Assembly: GCF_008642275.1 (NCBI RefSeq)
Contig: NZ_CP029189.1
Location: 6,368,001-6,432,000, forward strand
Length of the DNA stretch: 64,000 nucleotides
Source of the DNA: Streptomyces venezuelae
Lineage (GTDB): Bacteria > Actinomycetota > Actinomycetes > Streptomycetales > Streptomycetaceae
Direction of reading: 5' to 3'
Below, in pieces: positions 47,690-56,809 of this stretch. A model generated the notes under the pieces. The model saw nothing but the letters and a program-made list of their open reading frames with translations, had not been told where the DNA came from and did no database searches. Made by a program: the position numbers and the translations under genes. Position 1 is the first letter of the stretch. Each line of letters opens with the position of its first letter.

Positions 47690-49065
47690 CCGGCTTCGAA
47701 CAGCACGCCGTCGTCGTGGGCGGCGGACTCGCCGGAGTCACCACCGCCCTCGAACTCGCCGACGCCGGGCTGCGCGTGACCCTGCTGGAGGGCCGCCCCC
47801 GGCTCGGCGGGCTGGCGTTCTCCTTCAAGCGCGGCGACCTTGAGGTCGACAACGGCCAGCACGTCTACCTGCGCTGCTGCACCGCCTACCGGTGGTTCCT
47901 CGACCGCGTCGACGGCGCCGCCCTCGCACCCCTGCAGGACCGGCTCGACGTACCCGTCCTGGACGTCGCCCGCCCCGGCGGACCGCGCCTGGGCCGGCTG
48001 CGCCGCAGCGCCCTGCCCGTGCCGCTGCACCTGGCCGGATCGCTCGCCCGCTACCGGCACCTCTCCCTCGCCGAACGACTGGGCGTCGGCCGCGCCGCCC
48101 TCGCCCTGCGCCGGCTGGACCCCGCCGACCCGGCCCTGGACGGCCTCGACTTCGCGACCTGGCTCGGCCGCTACGGGCAGTCCCCGCGCACGATCGAGGC
48201 CCTGTGGGACCTGGTCGGCATCGCCACCCTGAACGCCACCGCCGAGCAGTCCTCGCTGGGTCTGGCCGCCATGGTCTTCAAGACCGGCCTGCTCTCCGAG
48301 AACGGCGCCGCCGACATCGGCTGGGCCCGCGTACCGCTGGGCGAACTCCACGACACCCTCGCCCGCAAGGCGCTCGACGCGGCCGGAGTCCGGACCGAAC
48401 TGCGCTCCCGCGTGACGGACATCTCCCGTATGCCCGAGGGGGCCTGGCGGATCGACACTGAGGAGGAGTCCCTGGAGGCGGGCACCGTCGTCCTCGCCGT
48501 CCCGCAGCGCGAGGCGCACGGACTGCTGCCCGCCGGAGCCCTCCCCGACCCCGACAAGCTCCTGGACATCGGCACCGCGCCCATCCTCAACGTCCACGTG
48601 GTCTACGACCGCAAGGTGCTCAAGCAGCCCTTCTTCGCCGCCCTCGGCTCCCCGGTCCAGTGGGTCTTCGACCGCACCGAATCCTCCGGGCTCCCCGACG
48701 GCGGCCAGTACCTGGCCCTGTCCCAGTCCGTCGCCCAGGACGACATCGACGAGCCCGTCTCGGTCCTGCGCGCCAAGTACCTGCCGGAGCTGGAGCGGCT
48801 GCTGCCCGCCGCGCGCGGCGCCAAGGTACGGGACTTCTTCGTCACCCGGGAGCGCACGGCCACCTTCGCGCCCACCCCCGGCGTCGGCCGGCTGCGCCCC
48901 GGGGCGCGCACCGACACGCCGGGGCTCTACCTCGCCGGTGCGTGGACTGCCACGGGCTGGCCCGCGACCATGGAGAGCGCCGTCCGGAGCGGACTGAGCG
49001 CGGCGCACGCCGCACTCGCCGCGCTCGGCCGCCACCGCGAACACCCTCTGCAGGAGGCGGCATGA
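47686..49065 (+). CDS. hpnE: hydroxysqualene dehydroxylase HpnE
   Basis: 459 aa FAD-dependent amine-oxidase-fold protein (phytoene desaturase-like) which reduces hydroxysqualene to squalene in the HpnCDE route. FAD site VVVGGGLAGVTTALELADAG at residues about 9-28, followed by VTLLEGRPRLGG. DVNGQHV-like EVDNGQHVYLRC at about 50 is HpnE-typical. C-terminal FAD block TPGLYLAGAWTATGWPATMESAV. ATG 47686 overlaps the small upstream ORF; GGGGGAGG lies 6 bases upstream. Next gene overlaps by ATGA. Confidence 0.94.
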   Translation: MTGFEQHAVVVGGGLAGVTTALELADAGLRVTLLEGRPRLGGLAFSFKRGDLEVDNGQHVYLRCCTAYRWFLDRVDGAALAPLQDRLDVPVLDVARPGGPRLGRLRRSALPVPLHLAGSLARYRHLSLAERLGVGRAALALRRLDPADPALDGLDFATWLGRYGQSPRTIEALWDLVGIATLNATAEQSSLGLAAMVFKTGLLSENGAADIGWARVPLGELHDTLARKALDAAGVRTELRSRVTDISRMPEGAWRIDTEEESLEAGTVVLAVPQREAHGLLPAGALPDPDKLLDIGTAPILNVHVVYDRKVLKQPFFAALGSPVQWVFDRTESSGLPDGGQYLALSQSVAQDDIDEPVSVLRAKYLPELERLLPAARGAKVRDFFVTRERTATFAPTPGVGRLRPGARTDTPGLYLAGAWTATGWPATMESAVRSGLSAAHAALAALGRHREHPLQEAA

Positions 49066-50228
49066 CGAGCACCATCAGCAGCACCAGCACCACGAGCACA
49101 GCACGTACAGGAACAAGAGGAGAGCCAGTGAACCCGGGCAACCCGGCTGTCGAGAACACGGATGCCACTGTGGGCACAGCCGGAGGGGGCGTGGAGAAGG
49201 CGGACACGATCGCGCTCCTGGAACGCGGCCGTACGCTCTCGACCCCCGCGCTCCGCGCCGCCGTCGACCGGCTCGCGGCGCCCATGGACACCGTCGCCGC
49301 CTACCACTTCGGCTGGATCGACGCCCAGGGCAACGTGGCGGACGGCGACGGCGGCAAGGCCGTGCGTCCCGCGCTCGCGCTGCTCTCCGCCGAGGCCGCG
49401 GGCGCCGCGGCCGAGGTCGGCATCCCCGGAGCCGTCGCGGTCGAGCTCGTGCACAACTTCTCGCTGCTGCACGACGACCTGATGGACGGCGACGAGCAGC
49501 GCCGCCACCGCGACACGGTGTGGAAGGTGCACGGACCGGCCCTCGCGATCCTGGTCGGCGACGCCCTGTTCGCCCTCGCCAACGAGGTGCTGCTGGAGCT
49601 CGGCACCGTGGAGGCGGGCCGTGCGACCCGCCGGCTGACCACCGCCAGCCGCAAGCTCATCGACGGTCAGGCGCAGGACATCTCCTACGAGCACCGCGAA
49701 CGCGTCAGCGTCGAGGAGTGCCTGGAGATGGAGGGCAACAAGACCGGCGCGCTCCTCGCCTGCGCGGTCTCCATCGGCGCGGTGCTCGGCGGCGCGGACG
49801 ACCGTACCGCCGACAAGCTGGAGGAGTACGGCTACCACCTGGGCCTCGCCTTCCAGGCCGTCGACGACCTGCTCGGCATCTGGGGCGACCCGGAGGCGAC
49901 CGGCAAGCAGACCTGGAGCGACCTGCGCCAGCGCAAGAAGTCCCTGCCGGTGGTCGCCGCCCTCGCGGCCGGCGGCGAGGCTTCCGAGGAACTCGCGCGG
50001 CTCCTCGCCGAGGACGCCAAGAGCAGCGACTTCGAGAACTTCTCCGAGGCCGAGTTCGCTCACCGCGCCGCGCTCATCGAGGCGGCCGGCGGCCGCGGAT
50101 GGACCGCCGACGAGGCGCGCCGCCAGCACGCCGTCGCGATCCGTGCCCTGGACGACGTCGACATGCCGCAGCGCGTGCGCGACCAGCTCGTGGCCCTCGC
50201 GGACTTCGTCGTCGTGCGCAAGAGGTGA
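49062..50228 (+). CDS. polyprenyl (farnesyl-type) diphosphate synthase
   Basis: 388 aa trans-prenyl diphosphate synthase supplying FPP to squalene formation. First aspartate-rich motif HDDLMDGDEQRRHR (DDxxD), second FQAVDDLLGIWGD, chain-elongation and binding lysines in GGKAVRPAL and QRKKSLPV. Two start signals exist: ATG 49062 (GGAGG 5 bases upstream, ATGA overlap with hpnE) and GTG 49128 (AGAGGAGA upstream), giving 388 or 366 aa. The extra 22 residues are a Ser/Thr repeat (MTSTISSTSTTSTARTG). Both may be used. Confidence 0.92.
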   Translation: MTSTISSTSTTSTARTGTRGEPVNPGNPAVENTDATVGTAGGGVEKADTIALLERGRTLSTPALRAAVDRLAAPMDTVAAYHFGWIDAQGNVADGDGGKAVRPALALLSAEAAGAAAEVGIPGAVAVELVHNFSLLHDDLMDGDEQRRHRDTVWKVHGPALAILVGDALFALANEVLLELGTVEAGRATRRLTTASRKLIDGQAQDISYEHRERVSVEECLEMEGNKTGALLACAVSIGAVLGGADDRTADKLEEYGYHLGLAFQAVDDLLGIWGDPEATGKQTWSDLRQRKKSLPVVAALAAGGEASEELARLLAEDAKSSDFENFSEAEFAHRAALIEAAGGRGWTADEARRQHAVAIRALDDVDMPQRVRDQLVALADFVVVRKR

Positions 50229-50348
50229 TCGCCACCCGACAGCGGATATGAATCGCGAGTCGCCGGCCGGCGCCGCCACCTGAGCGTGGCGCGCACCGGC
50301 CGACGGCAGACCCCAGCACAGCAGAGGACACTGTTCTAAGGGGAAGCC

Positions 50349-52580
50349 ATGACAGCGACGACCGACGGCAGCGCCGAGAGCGCCGGCGCCGGCAGCGAAT
50401 CCACCCCGGGCGCACCACCGCCCGGCACCGCGGGCCTGACCGCCGGGCCCGCGGCGCCGACGCCCGCCTGGCCCGGCCGGGCGGGCCCGCGCGCCGAGTA
50501 CGCCCCACCGGGCCTGCCCGGTCCGCTCGGCCGCCCCTGGCGCCCCGGGACGGGGCGGCCCACGGCCCGCGAGACGGAACGGGACCCGGCCCGGGACACG
50601 ATCCGGGACACGGTCCGGGAGACCGGCCGGAGCACCGCGGACCTGCCCCGGCCCCCGGCCGGGACCCGGCCGGGGGTGTACGAGGCCGCGGCGCGCGCCA
50701 CCAGGAACCTGCTGGACCGCCAGGACCCCGAGGGCTGGTGGAAGGGCGACCTGGAGACCAACGTCACCATGGACGCGGAGGACCTGCTGCTGCGGCAGTT
50801 CCTCGGTATCCGGGACGAGGCCACCACCCGGGCCGCGGCCCTCTTCATCCGGGGCGAACAGCGGGAGGACGGCACCTGGGCCACCTTCCACGGCGGACCG
50901 CCCGAACTGTCCGCCACCATCGAGGCCTACGTCGCGCTGCGCCTCGCCGGGGACGCGCCGGACGCCCCGCACATGACCCGCGCCTCGGCCTGGATCCGGG
51001 CCCACGGCGGAATCGCCGCCGCCCGCGTCTTCACCAGGATCTGGCTCGCCCTCTTCGGCTGGTGGAACTGGGACCACCTGCCCGAACTCCCGCCCGAGCT
51101 GGTCTTCCTGCCGGCCTGGGTGCCCCTGAACATCTACGACTTCGGCTGCTGGGCCCGCCAGACCATCGTGCCGCTCACCGTGGTCTCGGCGCTCCGCCCG
51201 GTCCGCCCGGCCCCCTTCACCCTCGACGAGCTGCACACCGATGCGCGGACCCCCCGCCCCGCAGGCAGACTCGCCCCGCTGACCAGCTGGGACGGTGCCT
51301 TCCAGCGGATGGACAAGGCCCTCCACGTCTACCGGCGGTTCGCGCCGCGCAGGCTGCGCAAGGCGGCGATGGCCACCGCCGGCCGCTGGATCGTCGAACG
51401 CCAGGAGAACGACGGCTGCTGGGGCGGGATCCAGCCGCCCGCCGTGTACTCGGTCATCGCCCTGCACCTGCTCGGCTACGACCTCGGGCATCCGGTGATG
51501 CGTGCCGGACTGGAGTCCCTGGAGCGGTTCGCGGTGTGGCGCGCGGACGGCGCCCGGATGATCGAGGCCTGTCAGTCCCCGGTCTGGGACACCTGCCTCG
51601 CCGCCATCGCCCTGGCCGACGCGGGCCTGCGCCCCGACCACCCCGCGCTGGTCAAGGCGGCCGACTGGATGCTCGGAGAGGAGATCGTCCGCACGGGCGA
51701 CTGGGCCGTGCGCCGGCCCGGGCTCGCCCCCGGCGGCTGGGCGTTCGAGTTCCACAACGACACCTACCCCGACATCGACGACACCGCCGAGGTGGTCCTC
51801 GCCCTGCGCCGGATCAAGCACCCGGACCCGGCCCGGGTCGAGGGGGCCATCGCCCGCGGGGTGTCCTGGACCCTCGGCATGCAGTCGAGGAACGGGGCGT
51901 GGGGAGCCTTCGACGCCGACAACACCAGCCCCCTGCCCAACAGACTGCCCTTCTGCGACTTCGGCGAGGTCATCGACCCGCCCTCGGCCGACGTCACCGC
52001 CCACGTGGTGGAGATGCTCGCCTTCGAGGGCCGCGCGGGAGACGCCCGGACCCGGCGCGGCATCGCCTGGCTGCTCGCCGAACAGGAGGCGGGCGGCGGC
52101 TGGTTCGGCCGCTGGGGCACCAACTACGTCTACGGGACCGGGTCGGTGGTCCCGGCCCTCACCGCCGCCGGGTTCTCCCCCGGGCATCCCGCGATCCGGC
52201 GGGCCGTGCGCTGGCTGGAGTCCGTACAGAACGAGGACGGCGGGTGGGGCGAGGACCAGCGCTCCTACAAGGACCCGTCCTGGGCCGGGAAGGGCGCCTC
52301 CACCCCCTCGCAGACCGCCTGGGCGCTCATGGCCCTGCTGTCGGCGGGAGAGCGCGAGGGCAAGGCCGTGGAGCGGGGCATCGCCCACCTGGTGGAGACC
52401 CAGAAGGAGGACGGCACCTGGGACGAGCCGTACTTCACCGGCACCGGCTTCCCCTGGGACTTCTCCATCAACTACCACCTGTACCGGCAGGTGTTCCCGC
52501 TGACCGCGCTCGGCCGCTACCTGTACGGGGAACCGTTCGCCGCGGCCGGAGCGCACCCGGCAGCGGCCGGGGGAGCGTGA
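50349..52580 (+). CDS. shc: squalene-hopene cyclase
   Basis: 743 aa class II triterpene cyclase, membrane-associated, converting squalene to hopene and diplopterol. The catalytic DxDD motif is D475-I-D477-D478 in YPDIDDTAEVV. QW repeats such as QENDGCWGG, QSRNGAWGAFD, QEAGGGWFG, QNEDGGWGE and QKEDGTWDE are intact. Compared with the Alicyclobacillus enzyme (motif near 374-377) there are about 100 extra N-terminal residues, rich in Pro/Gly and containing a tetrapeptide-like RDT repeat (RDTIRDTVRETGRST). ATG 50349 has AAGGGGAA upstream. The stop overlaps the next gene's start region (GTGATG). Confidence 0.96.
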   Translation: MTATTDGSAESAGAGSESTPGAPPPGTAGLTAGPAAPTPAWPGRAGPRAEYAPPGLPGPLGRPWRPGTGRPTARETERDPARDTIRDTVRETGRSTADLPRPPAGTRPGVYEAAARATRNLLDRQDPEGWWKGDLETNVTMDAEDLLLRQFLGIRDEATTRAAALFIRGEQREDGTWATFHGGPPELSATIEAYVALRLAGDAPDAPHMTRASAWIRAHGGIAAARVFTRIWLALFGWWNWDHLPELPPELVFLPAWVPLNIYDFGCWARQTIVPLTVVSALRPVRPAPFTLDELHTDARTPRPAGRLAPLTSWDGAFQRMDKALHVYRRFAPRRLRKAAMATAGRWIVERQENDGCWGGIQPPAVYSVIALHLLGYDLGHPVMRAGLESLERFAVWRADGARMIEACQSPVWDTCLAAIALADAGLRPDHPALVKAADWMLGEEIVRTGDWAVRRPGLAPGGWAFEFHNDTYPDIDDTAEVVLALRRIKHPDPARVEGAIARGVSWTLGMQSRNGAWGAFDADNTSPLPNRLPFCDFGEVIDPPSADVTAHVVEMLAFEGRAGDARTRRGIAWLLAEQEAGGGWFGRWGTNYVYGTGSVVPALTAAGFSPGHPAIRRAVRWLESVQNEDGGWGEDQRSYKDPSWAGKGASTPSQTAWALMALLSAGEREGKAVERGIAHLVETQKEDGTWDEPYFTGTGFPWDFSINYHLYRQVFPLTALGRYLYGEPFAAAGAHPAAAGGA

Positions 52581-53233
52581 TGTCCGCCGCCGGCGGGGAC
52601 CGGGCCCGCGAGCCCGGCCCGCTGCTGGTGGCCTGTGCGCTGCGCATCGAGCAGGCGGCGCTGCGCAGCGCCTGCCGCGGTCCGGCCGGCGGGCACGTCC
52701 TGCTGCGCACCGGCATGGGCCCGCGCGCGGCCGAGCGGGCCGTCGGCCGGGCACTGGACCGGCCCGGAACGGACCTCGCCGCCGTCCTCGCGACGGGGTT
52801 CTGCGCCGGGCTGGTCCCCGGCATGCACCCCGGGGACCTGGTCGTCGCCGAGGAGACCCGGGACCCGCGGGCAACCGTCGCCTGCACCGGCAGCACCCTG
52901 CTCGCCGAGGCCCTCGCCCGGGCCGCACCGGGCCGCACCGTGCACACCGGTGCGCTGACCGGATCCGACCACGTCGTCCGCGGCCAGGAGCGCGCGCAGC
53001 TGCGCGCCACCGGCGCCATCGCCGTCGACATGGAGTCCGCGGCCACCCTGTGGACCGCCACCCGGGGCGGTGACCGCCCGGTTGCGGCCGTCCGGGTGAT
53101 CGTGGACGCTCCGGAGCACGAGCTCGTCCGTATCGGCACGGTTCGCGGGGGAATATCGGCCTTCCGTGTCCTGCGTGCCGTACTGCCCGCGTTTCATGAA
53201 TGGCACCGTTCGTTGCTGCTCCCCAGGAGGTGA
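52580..53233 (+). CDS. hpnG: HpnG-type nucleoside phosphorylase (adenosylhopane nucleosidase)
   Basis: 217 aa member of the purine nucleoside phosphorylase/MTA-SAH nucleosidase fold. Evidence: PLLVACALRIEQAALR, GMGPRAAERAVG (phosphate/ribose loop), LATGFCAGLVPGMHPGDLVVA, LTGSDHVVRG and the nucleoside-binding glutamate block AIAVDMESAATLW. Placed directly after shc and before hpnH, it should remove adenine from adenosylhopane to give phospho-ribosyl- or ribosylhopane. ATG 52580 overlaps the shc stop. It ends 5 bp before the hpnH start. Confidence 0.88.
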   Translation: MSAAGGDRAREPGPLLVACALRIEQAALRSACRGPAGGHVLLRTGMGPRAAERAVGRALDRPGTDLAAVLATGFCAGLVPGMHPGDLVVAEETRDPRATVACTGSTLLAEALARAAPGRTVHTGALTGSDHVVRGQERAQLRATGAIAVDMESAATLWTATRGGDRPVAAVRVIVDAPEHELVRIGTVRGGISAFRVLRAVLPAFHEWHRSLLLPRR

Positions 53234-53238
53234 GCCAG

Positions 53239-54270
53239 ATGGCCATGCCGCTGCGCCAGTCCATCAGGGTCGGGACGTATCTTCTCGAACAGAAGCTCCG
53301 CAAGCGCGAGAAGTTCCCCCTGATCGTCGAACTGGAACCGCTCTACGCCTGCAACCTCGCCTGTGAGGGGTGCGGGAAGATCCAGCATCCGGCCGGGGTG
53401 CTCAAGCAGCGCATGCCGGTCGCCCAGGCGGTCGGCGCCGTACTGGAGTCCGGTGCGCCCATGGTGTCCATCGCGGGCGGCGAGCCCTTGATGCACCCGC
53501 AGATCCACGAGATCGTCCGGCAGTTGGTGGCGAGGCGGAAGTACGTTTTCCTCTGCACCAACGCGATGCTGCTGCGCAAGAAGATTGAGAAGTTCACCCC
53601 TTCCCCGTATTTCGCCTTCGCCGTGCACATCGACGGTCTGCGCGAACGCCACGACGAGTCGGTGGCCAAGGAAGGCGTCTTCGACGAGGCGGTCGCCGCC
53701 ATGAAGGAGGCGAAGAGGCGCGGCTTCCGGGTGACCACCAACTCCACCTTCTTCAACACCGACACCCCACAGACGATCATCGAGGTACTCAACTACCTCA
53801 ATGACGACCTGCAGGTCGACGAAATGATGATCTCGCCCGCCTACGCCTACGAAAAGGCACCCGACCAGGAGCACTTCCTGGGCGTCGAACAGACCCGGGA
53901 GCTCTTCAGGAAGGCCTTCGCAGGCGGCAACCGGCGGCGCTGGCGGCTCAACCACTCCCCGCTCTTCCTGGACTTCCTGGAAGGAAAGGCCGACTTCCCC
54001 TGCACGGCCTGGGCCATTCCGAATTACTCCCTCTTCGGCTGGCAGCGCCCCTGCTATCTGATGAGCGACGGATACGTACCGACGTACCGCGAGCTCGTCA
54101 ACGACACCGACTGGGACAAGTACGGCCGCGGAAAGGACCCGCGCTGCGCGAACTGCATGGCGCACTGCGGCTACGAGCCCACCGCCGTCCTCGCCACCAT
54201 GGGCTCCCTCAAGGAATCCCTGCGCGCGGCCCGGGAAGCGGTCGCCGGCAACCGGGACACGTCGGCATGA
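53239..54270 (+). CDS. hpnH: radical SAM adenosyl hopene transferase HpnH
   Basis: 343 aa radical SAM enzyme that joins a 5'-deoxyadenosyl radical to hopene (diploptene) to form adenosylhopane, the first step of bacteriohopanepolyol side-chain synthesis. The [4Fe-4S] motif CNLACEGC is at C38/C42/C45, followed by GGEP in SIAGGEPLMHP. C-terminal cysteines CANCMAHCGYEPTA indicate the HpnH-type tail. The length is normal. ATG 53239 follows AGGAGG at 8 bases; the stop overlaps the aminotransferase start (ATGA). Confidence 0.96.
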   Translation: MAMPLRQSIRVGTYLLEQKLRKREKFPLIVELEPLYACNLACEGCGKIQHPAGVLKQRMPVAQAVGAVLESGAPMVSIAGGEPLMHPQIHEIVRQLVARRKYVFLCTNAMLLRKKIEKFTPSPYFAFAVHIDGLRERHDESVAKEGVFDEAVAAMKEAKRRGFRVTTNSTFFNTDTPQTIIEVLNYLNDDLQVDEMMISPAYAYEKAPDQEHFLGVEQTRELFRKAFAGGNRRRWRLNHSPLFLDFLEGKADFPCTAWAIPNYSLFGWQRPCYLMSDGYVPTYRELVNDTDWDKYGRGKDPRCANCMAHCGYEPTAVLATMGSLKESLRAAREAVAGNRDTSA

Positions 54271-55679
54271 CCGGGCGGTCACGGGAGGAAGGGGGCGGCC
54301 GGGGCTTCGACCTCGGCGCCCTGCTGGCCGAGCGCGGGGCCGAGCGGTACGAGCTGCACGCCCGGCACCTCAACCACCAGCTGCCCCGCATGCTGCACAC
54401 CATCGGCTTCGACAAGGTCTACGAGCGGGCCGAGGGCGCCCACTTCTGGGACGCCGAGGGGAACGACTACCTGGACATGCTGGCAGGGTTCGGGGTGATG
54501 GGCCTCGGCCGGCACCACCCGGTCGTCCGCCGGGCCCTGCACGACGTCCTGGACGCCCAGCTCGCCGACCTCACCCGCTTCGACTGCCAGCCGCTGCCCG
54601 GACTGCTGGCCGAGAAACTGCTCTCGTACAGCCCGCACCTGGACCGGGTCTTCTTCGGCAACAGCGGCACCGAGGCCGTGGAGACGGCCCTGAAGTTCGC
54701 CCGGTACGCCACCGGGCGCCCCAGGATCCTCTACTGCGACCACGCCTTCCACGGGCTGACCACCGGCTCGCTGTCGGTGAACGGGGAAGGCGGCTTCCGC
54801 GACGGCTTCGCACCGCTGCTCCCCGACACGAAGATCGCACTCGGGGACCTCGCGGCCCTGGAGCGGGAGCTGAAGCGCGGGGACGTGGCCGCCCTCGTGG
54901 TCGAGCCGGTCCAGGGCAAGGGGGTCCTGGCCGCCCCGCCCGGATTCCTGCTCGCCGCGCAGGAGATGCTGCACCGGCGCGGGGCGCTGCTGATCGCGGA
55001 CGAGGTGCAGACCGGACTGGGGCGTACCGGGGACTTCTACGCGTACCAGCACGAGCCGGGCGTCGAGCCGGACCTGGTGTGCGTGGCGAAGGCACTGTCG
55101 GGTGGATACGTCCCGGTCGGTGCGACCCTGGGCAAGGACTGGATCTTCAAGAAGGTCTATTCGTCGATGGACCGGGTGCTCGTGCACTCCGCGAGCTTCG
55201 GTTCCAACGCCCAGGCCATGGCGGCGGGCCTCGCGGTCCTGTCCGTCATGGAGGACGAGGGAGTCGTGGCGAACGCCCGGGCCATGGGCGACCTGCTGCG
55301 CGGGCGCCTCGCGGCTCTGGTGGACGAGTACGAGCTGCTGCACGAGGTGCGGGGGCGCGGGCTGATGATCGGCATCGAGTTCGGCCGGCCGTCCTCGCTG
55401 GGCCTGCGCAGCCGGTGGACCATGCTGCAGGCGGCCCGCAAGGGCCTCTTCGCGCAGATGGTCGTGGTGCCCCTGCTGCAGAAGCACCGGATCCTCACCC
55501 AGGTCTCCGGGGACCACCTGGAGGTGATCAAGCTGATCCCGCCGCTGATCGTGGACGAGGGGGACGTGGACCGGTTCGTCGGGGCCTTCCGTGAGGTCAT
55601 GGACGAGGCGCACGGCGGGTCCGGGCTGATCTGGGACTTCGGCAGGACGCTGGTGAAGCAGGCCGTCGCCACGCGCTGA
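54267..55679 (+). CDS. hpnO: class III aminotransferase, HpnO-like
   Basis: 470 aa PLP-dependent class III aminotransferase. PLP-binding lysine K275 in CVAKALSGGYVPVGA, cofactor contacts in FFGNSGTEAVETALKFARYATG and LIADEVQTGLGRTG. Directly coupled to hpnH (4-bp overlap), it is expected to install the terminal amino group of aminobacteriohopanetriol, as HpnO does. The N-terminus before residue 30 is longer than in ornithine aminotransferases. It ends at a convergent hairpin. Confidence 0.9.
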   Translation: MTGRSREEGGGRGFDLGALLAERGAERYELHARHLNHQLPRMLHTIGFDKVYERAEGAHFWDAEGNDYLDMLAGFGVMGLGRHHPVVRRALHDVLDAQLADLTRFDCQPLPGLLAEKLLSYSPHLDRVFFGNSGTEAVETALKFARYATGRPRILYCDHAFHGLTTGSLSVNGEGGFRDGFAPLLPDTKIALGDLAALERELKRGDVAALVVEPVQGKGVLAAPPGFLLAAQEMLHRRGALLIADEVQTGLGRTGDFYAYQHEPGVEPDLVCVAKALSGGYVPVGATLGKDWIFKKVYSSMDRVLVHSASFGSNAQAMAAGLAVLSVMEDEGVVANARAMGDLLRGRLAALVDEYELLHEVRGRGLMIGIEFGRPSSLGLRSRWTMLQAARKGLFAQMVVVPLLQKHRILTQVSGDHLEVIKLIPPLIVDEGDVDRFVGAFREVMDEAHGGSGLIWDFGRTLVKQAVATR

Positions 55680-55698
55680 CGGCCCGCCCACCCGGTGG

Positions 55699-55720
55699 GG
55701 GAACCGGTCGGCCGGTTCCC
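55699..55720. terminator. hairpin terminating the hopanoid operon
   Basis: GGGAACCGG (55699-55707) and CCGGTTCCC (55712-55720): a perfect 9-bp stem with TCGG loop, between convergent hpnO and phosphatase genes. Confidence 0.75.
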
Positions 55721-55727
55721 GCCCGCG

Positions 55728-56519
55728 TCAGACGAGGAGCCGGTCCCGCAGCCGGTCGAGGGTCTCGGGCGCCAGCCCGAGGCCCTCCGCCAGGTAGCGG
55801 TTCACCCCGCCCCAGATCTCGTCGATCGTCTCGAAGGCGGCCGTCAGGTATTCGGCGCGGGCGTCGAAGAGCGGCGCGAGCAGCTCCATGACCTCGGGGG
55901 AGCGGGCGTCCGCCGACTCGTCGGTGCGGCGCACGCGGTAGCGGCGGTGCGGGGCGTTCGACTCCAGGTAGTCCGCCACGATCGCCTCGCGCCCGACGCC
56001 CAGGGCGAGCAGGGTGACGGCGATCGACAGTCCGGCCCGGTCCTTGCCGGCCGCGCAGTGCATCAGCGCGGGGACGCTGTCCTCGGCGAGCGCGTGCACG
56101 ACCCGGCTGTGCTCGGCGGTGCGCAGGCGGATGATCCCGCGGTACGAATGCGACATCCGGGCCGCCGCCTTGCCGTCACCCAGGAGCTCGCGCAGCTGGA
56201 CGAGGTCGCCGTCGCGGACCAGTCGCCAGAACTCCCGTCCGTCGGCCGGGTCCGAGAGCGGGATGTTGACGTTCCGCACGCCCGGCAGCTCGACGTCGGG
56301 CCCCTCCAGCGCGTGGTCGGCGCCGTTGCGGAAGTCGAAGATGGTGTGGAGGCCGAGCGAGGCGAGGAACTCTGCATCGCTTTCGGTGGCATGTGCGAGA
56401 TGTCCGCTTCGGAACAGTCGTCCCGTCCTGACCGTTCGGCCGTCAGAGGTCGGCAATCCGCCCACATCACGGAAATTGCGCACTCCCGACAGCTCCGGCT
56501 CCTGTATCTGCTGGGTCAA
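55728..56519 (-). CDS. tyrosine-protein phosphatase (dual-specificity/PtpB-like)
   Basis: 263 aa phosphatase with the catalytic P-loop HCAAGKDRAG (C155, R161), preceded by the N-terminal block VRNFRDVGGLPTSDGRTVR and RLFRSGHLAHATESD, which defines the PtpB/Y_phosphatase3 family. These enzymes dephosphorylate phosphotyrosine, phosphoserine and sometimes phosphoinositides. The ATG start at 56519 has GGAG 8 bases upstream. It is divergent from the riboswitch-controlled peptidase. Confidence 0.93.
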   Translation of the reverse strand: MTQQIQEPELSGVRNFRDVGGLPTSDGRTVRTGRLFRSGHLAHATESDAEFLASLGLHTIFDFRNGADHALEGPDVELPGVRNVNIPLSDPADGREFWRLVRDGDLVQLRELLGDGKAAARMSHSYRGIIRLRTAEHSRVVHALAEDSVPALMHCAAGKDRAGLSIAVTLLALGVGREAIVADYLESNAPHRRYRVRRTDESADARSPEVMELLAPLFDARAEYLTAAFETIDEIWGGVNRYLAEGLGLAPETLDRLRDRLLV

Positions 56520-56761
56520 AGCAACTCCTCCGCCTCATCGTGGGCCTTCTGTCCGAATTACACTACTTGGCTCCAACTTGCCATATCCGGAGGCGAGATC
56601 GGGCACGTCCCCGTGAGCCAGATCATACGGTGACCGTGAGTGCCTGATCACCAAAGGCGAATCGCCCCGCCGGAGCGGCTGTTGGCGGCGCGGAATGGAC
56701 GGAGGGTGACGGTAATTCCGGCGGTCCCTCATACCTGTGATTCCGTCAGGGAATTCACGGC
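56520..56761. other. AT-richer intergenic region upstream of the riboswitch
   Basis: About 240 bp with lower G+C than the surrounding genes and no convincing gene. It must contain the leftward promoter of the phosphatase gene and upstream control sequences of the peptidase gene. Short inverted elements such as TGATCA (56646-56651) are seen, without a recognised binding site. Confidence 0.5.
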
Positions 56762-56790
56762 TTGTTCCGTGCCGCCACGAGGGATTACCT
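56762..56790 (+). promoter_or_regulatory. candidate promoter for the riboswitch transcript
   Basis: TTGTTC (56762-56767) and TTACCT (56785-56790), 17 bp apart, would start RNA near 56797, just before the conserved riboswitch helices. Confidence 0.45.
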
Positions 56791-56809
56791 TCGCGATCGA
56801 TCCGGGTGG

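Noticed and set aside
48927-53303. 1,458-codon minus-strand open frame opposite the hopanoid genes
   Set aside because: It is an antisense shadow of high-GC genes; no domain, no start signal, and the plus-strand genes are unmistakable.
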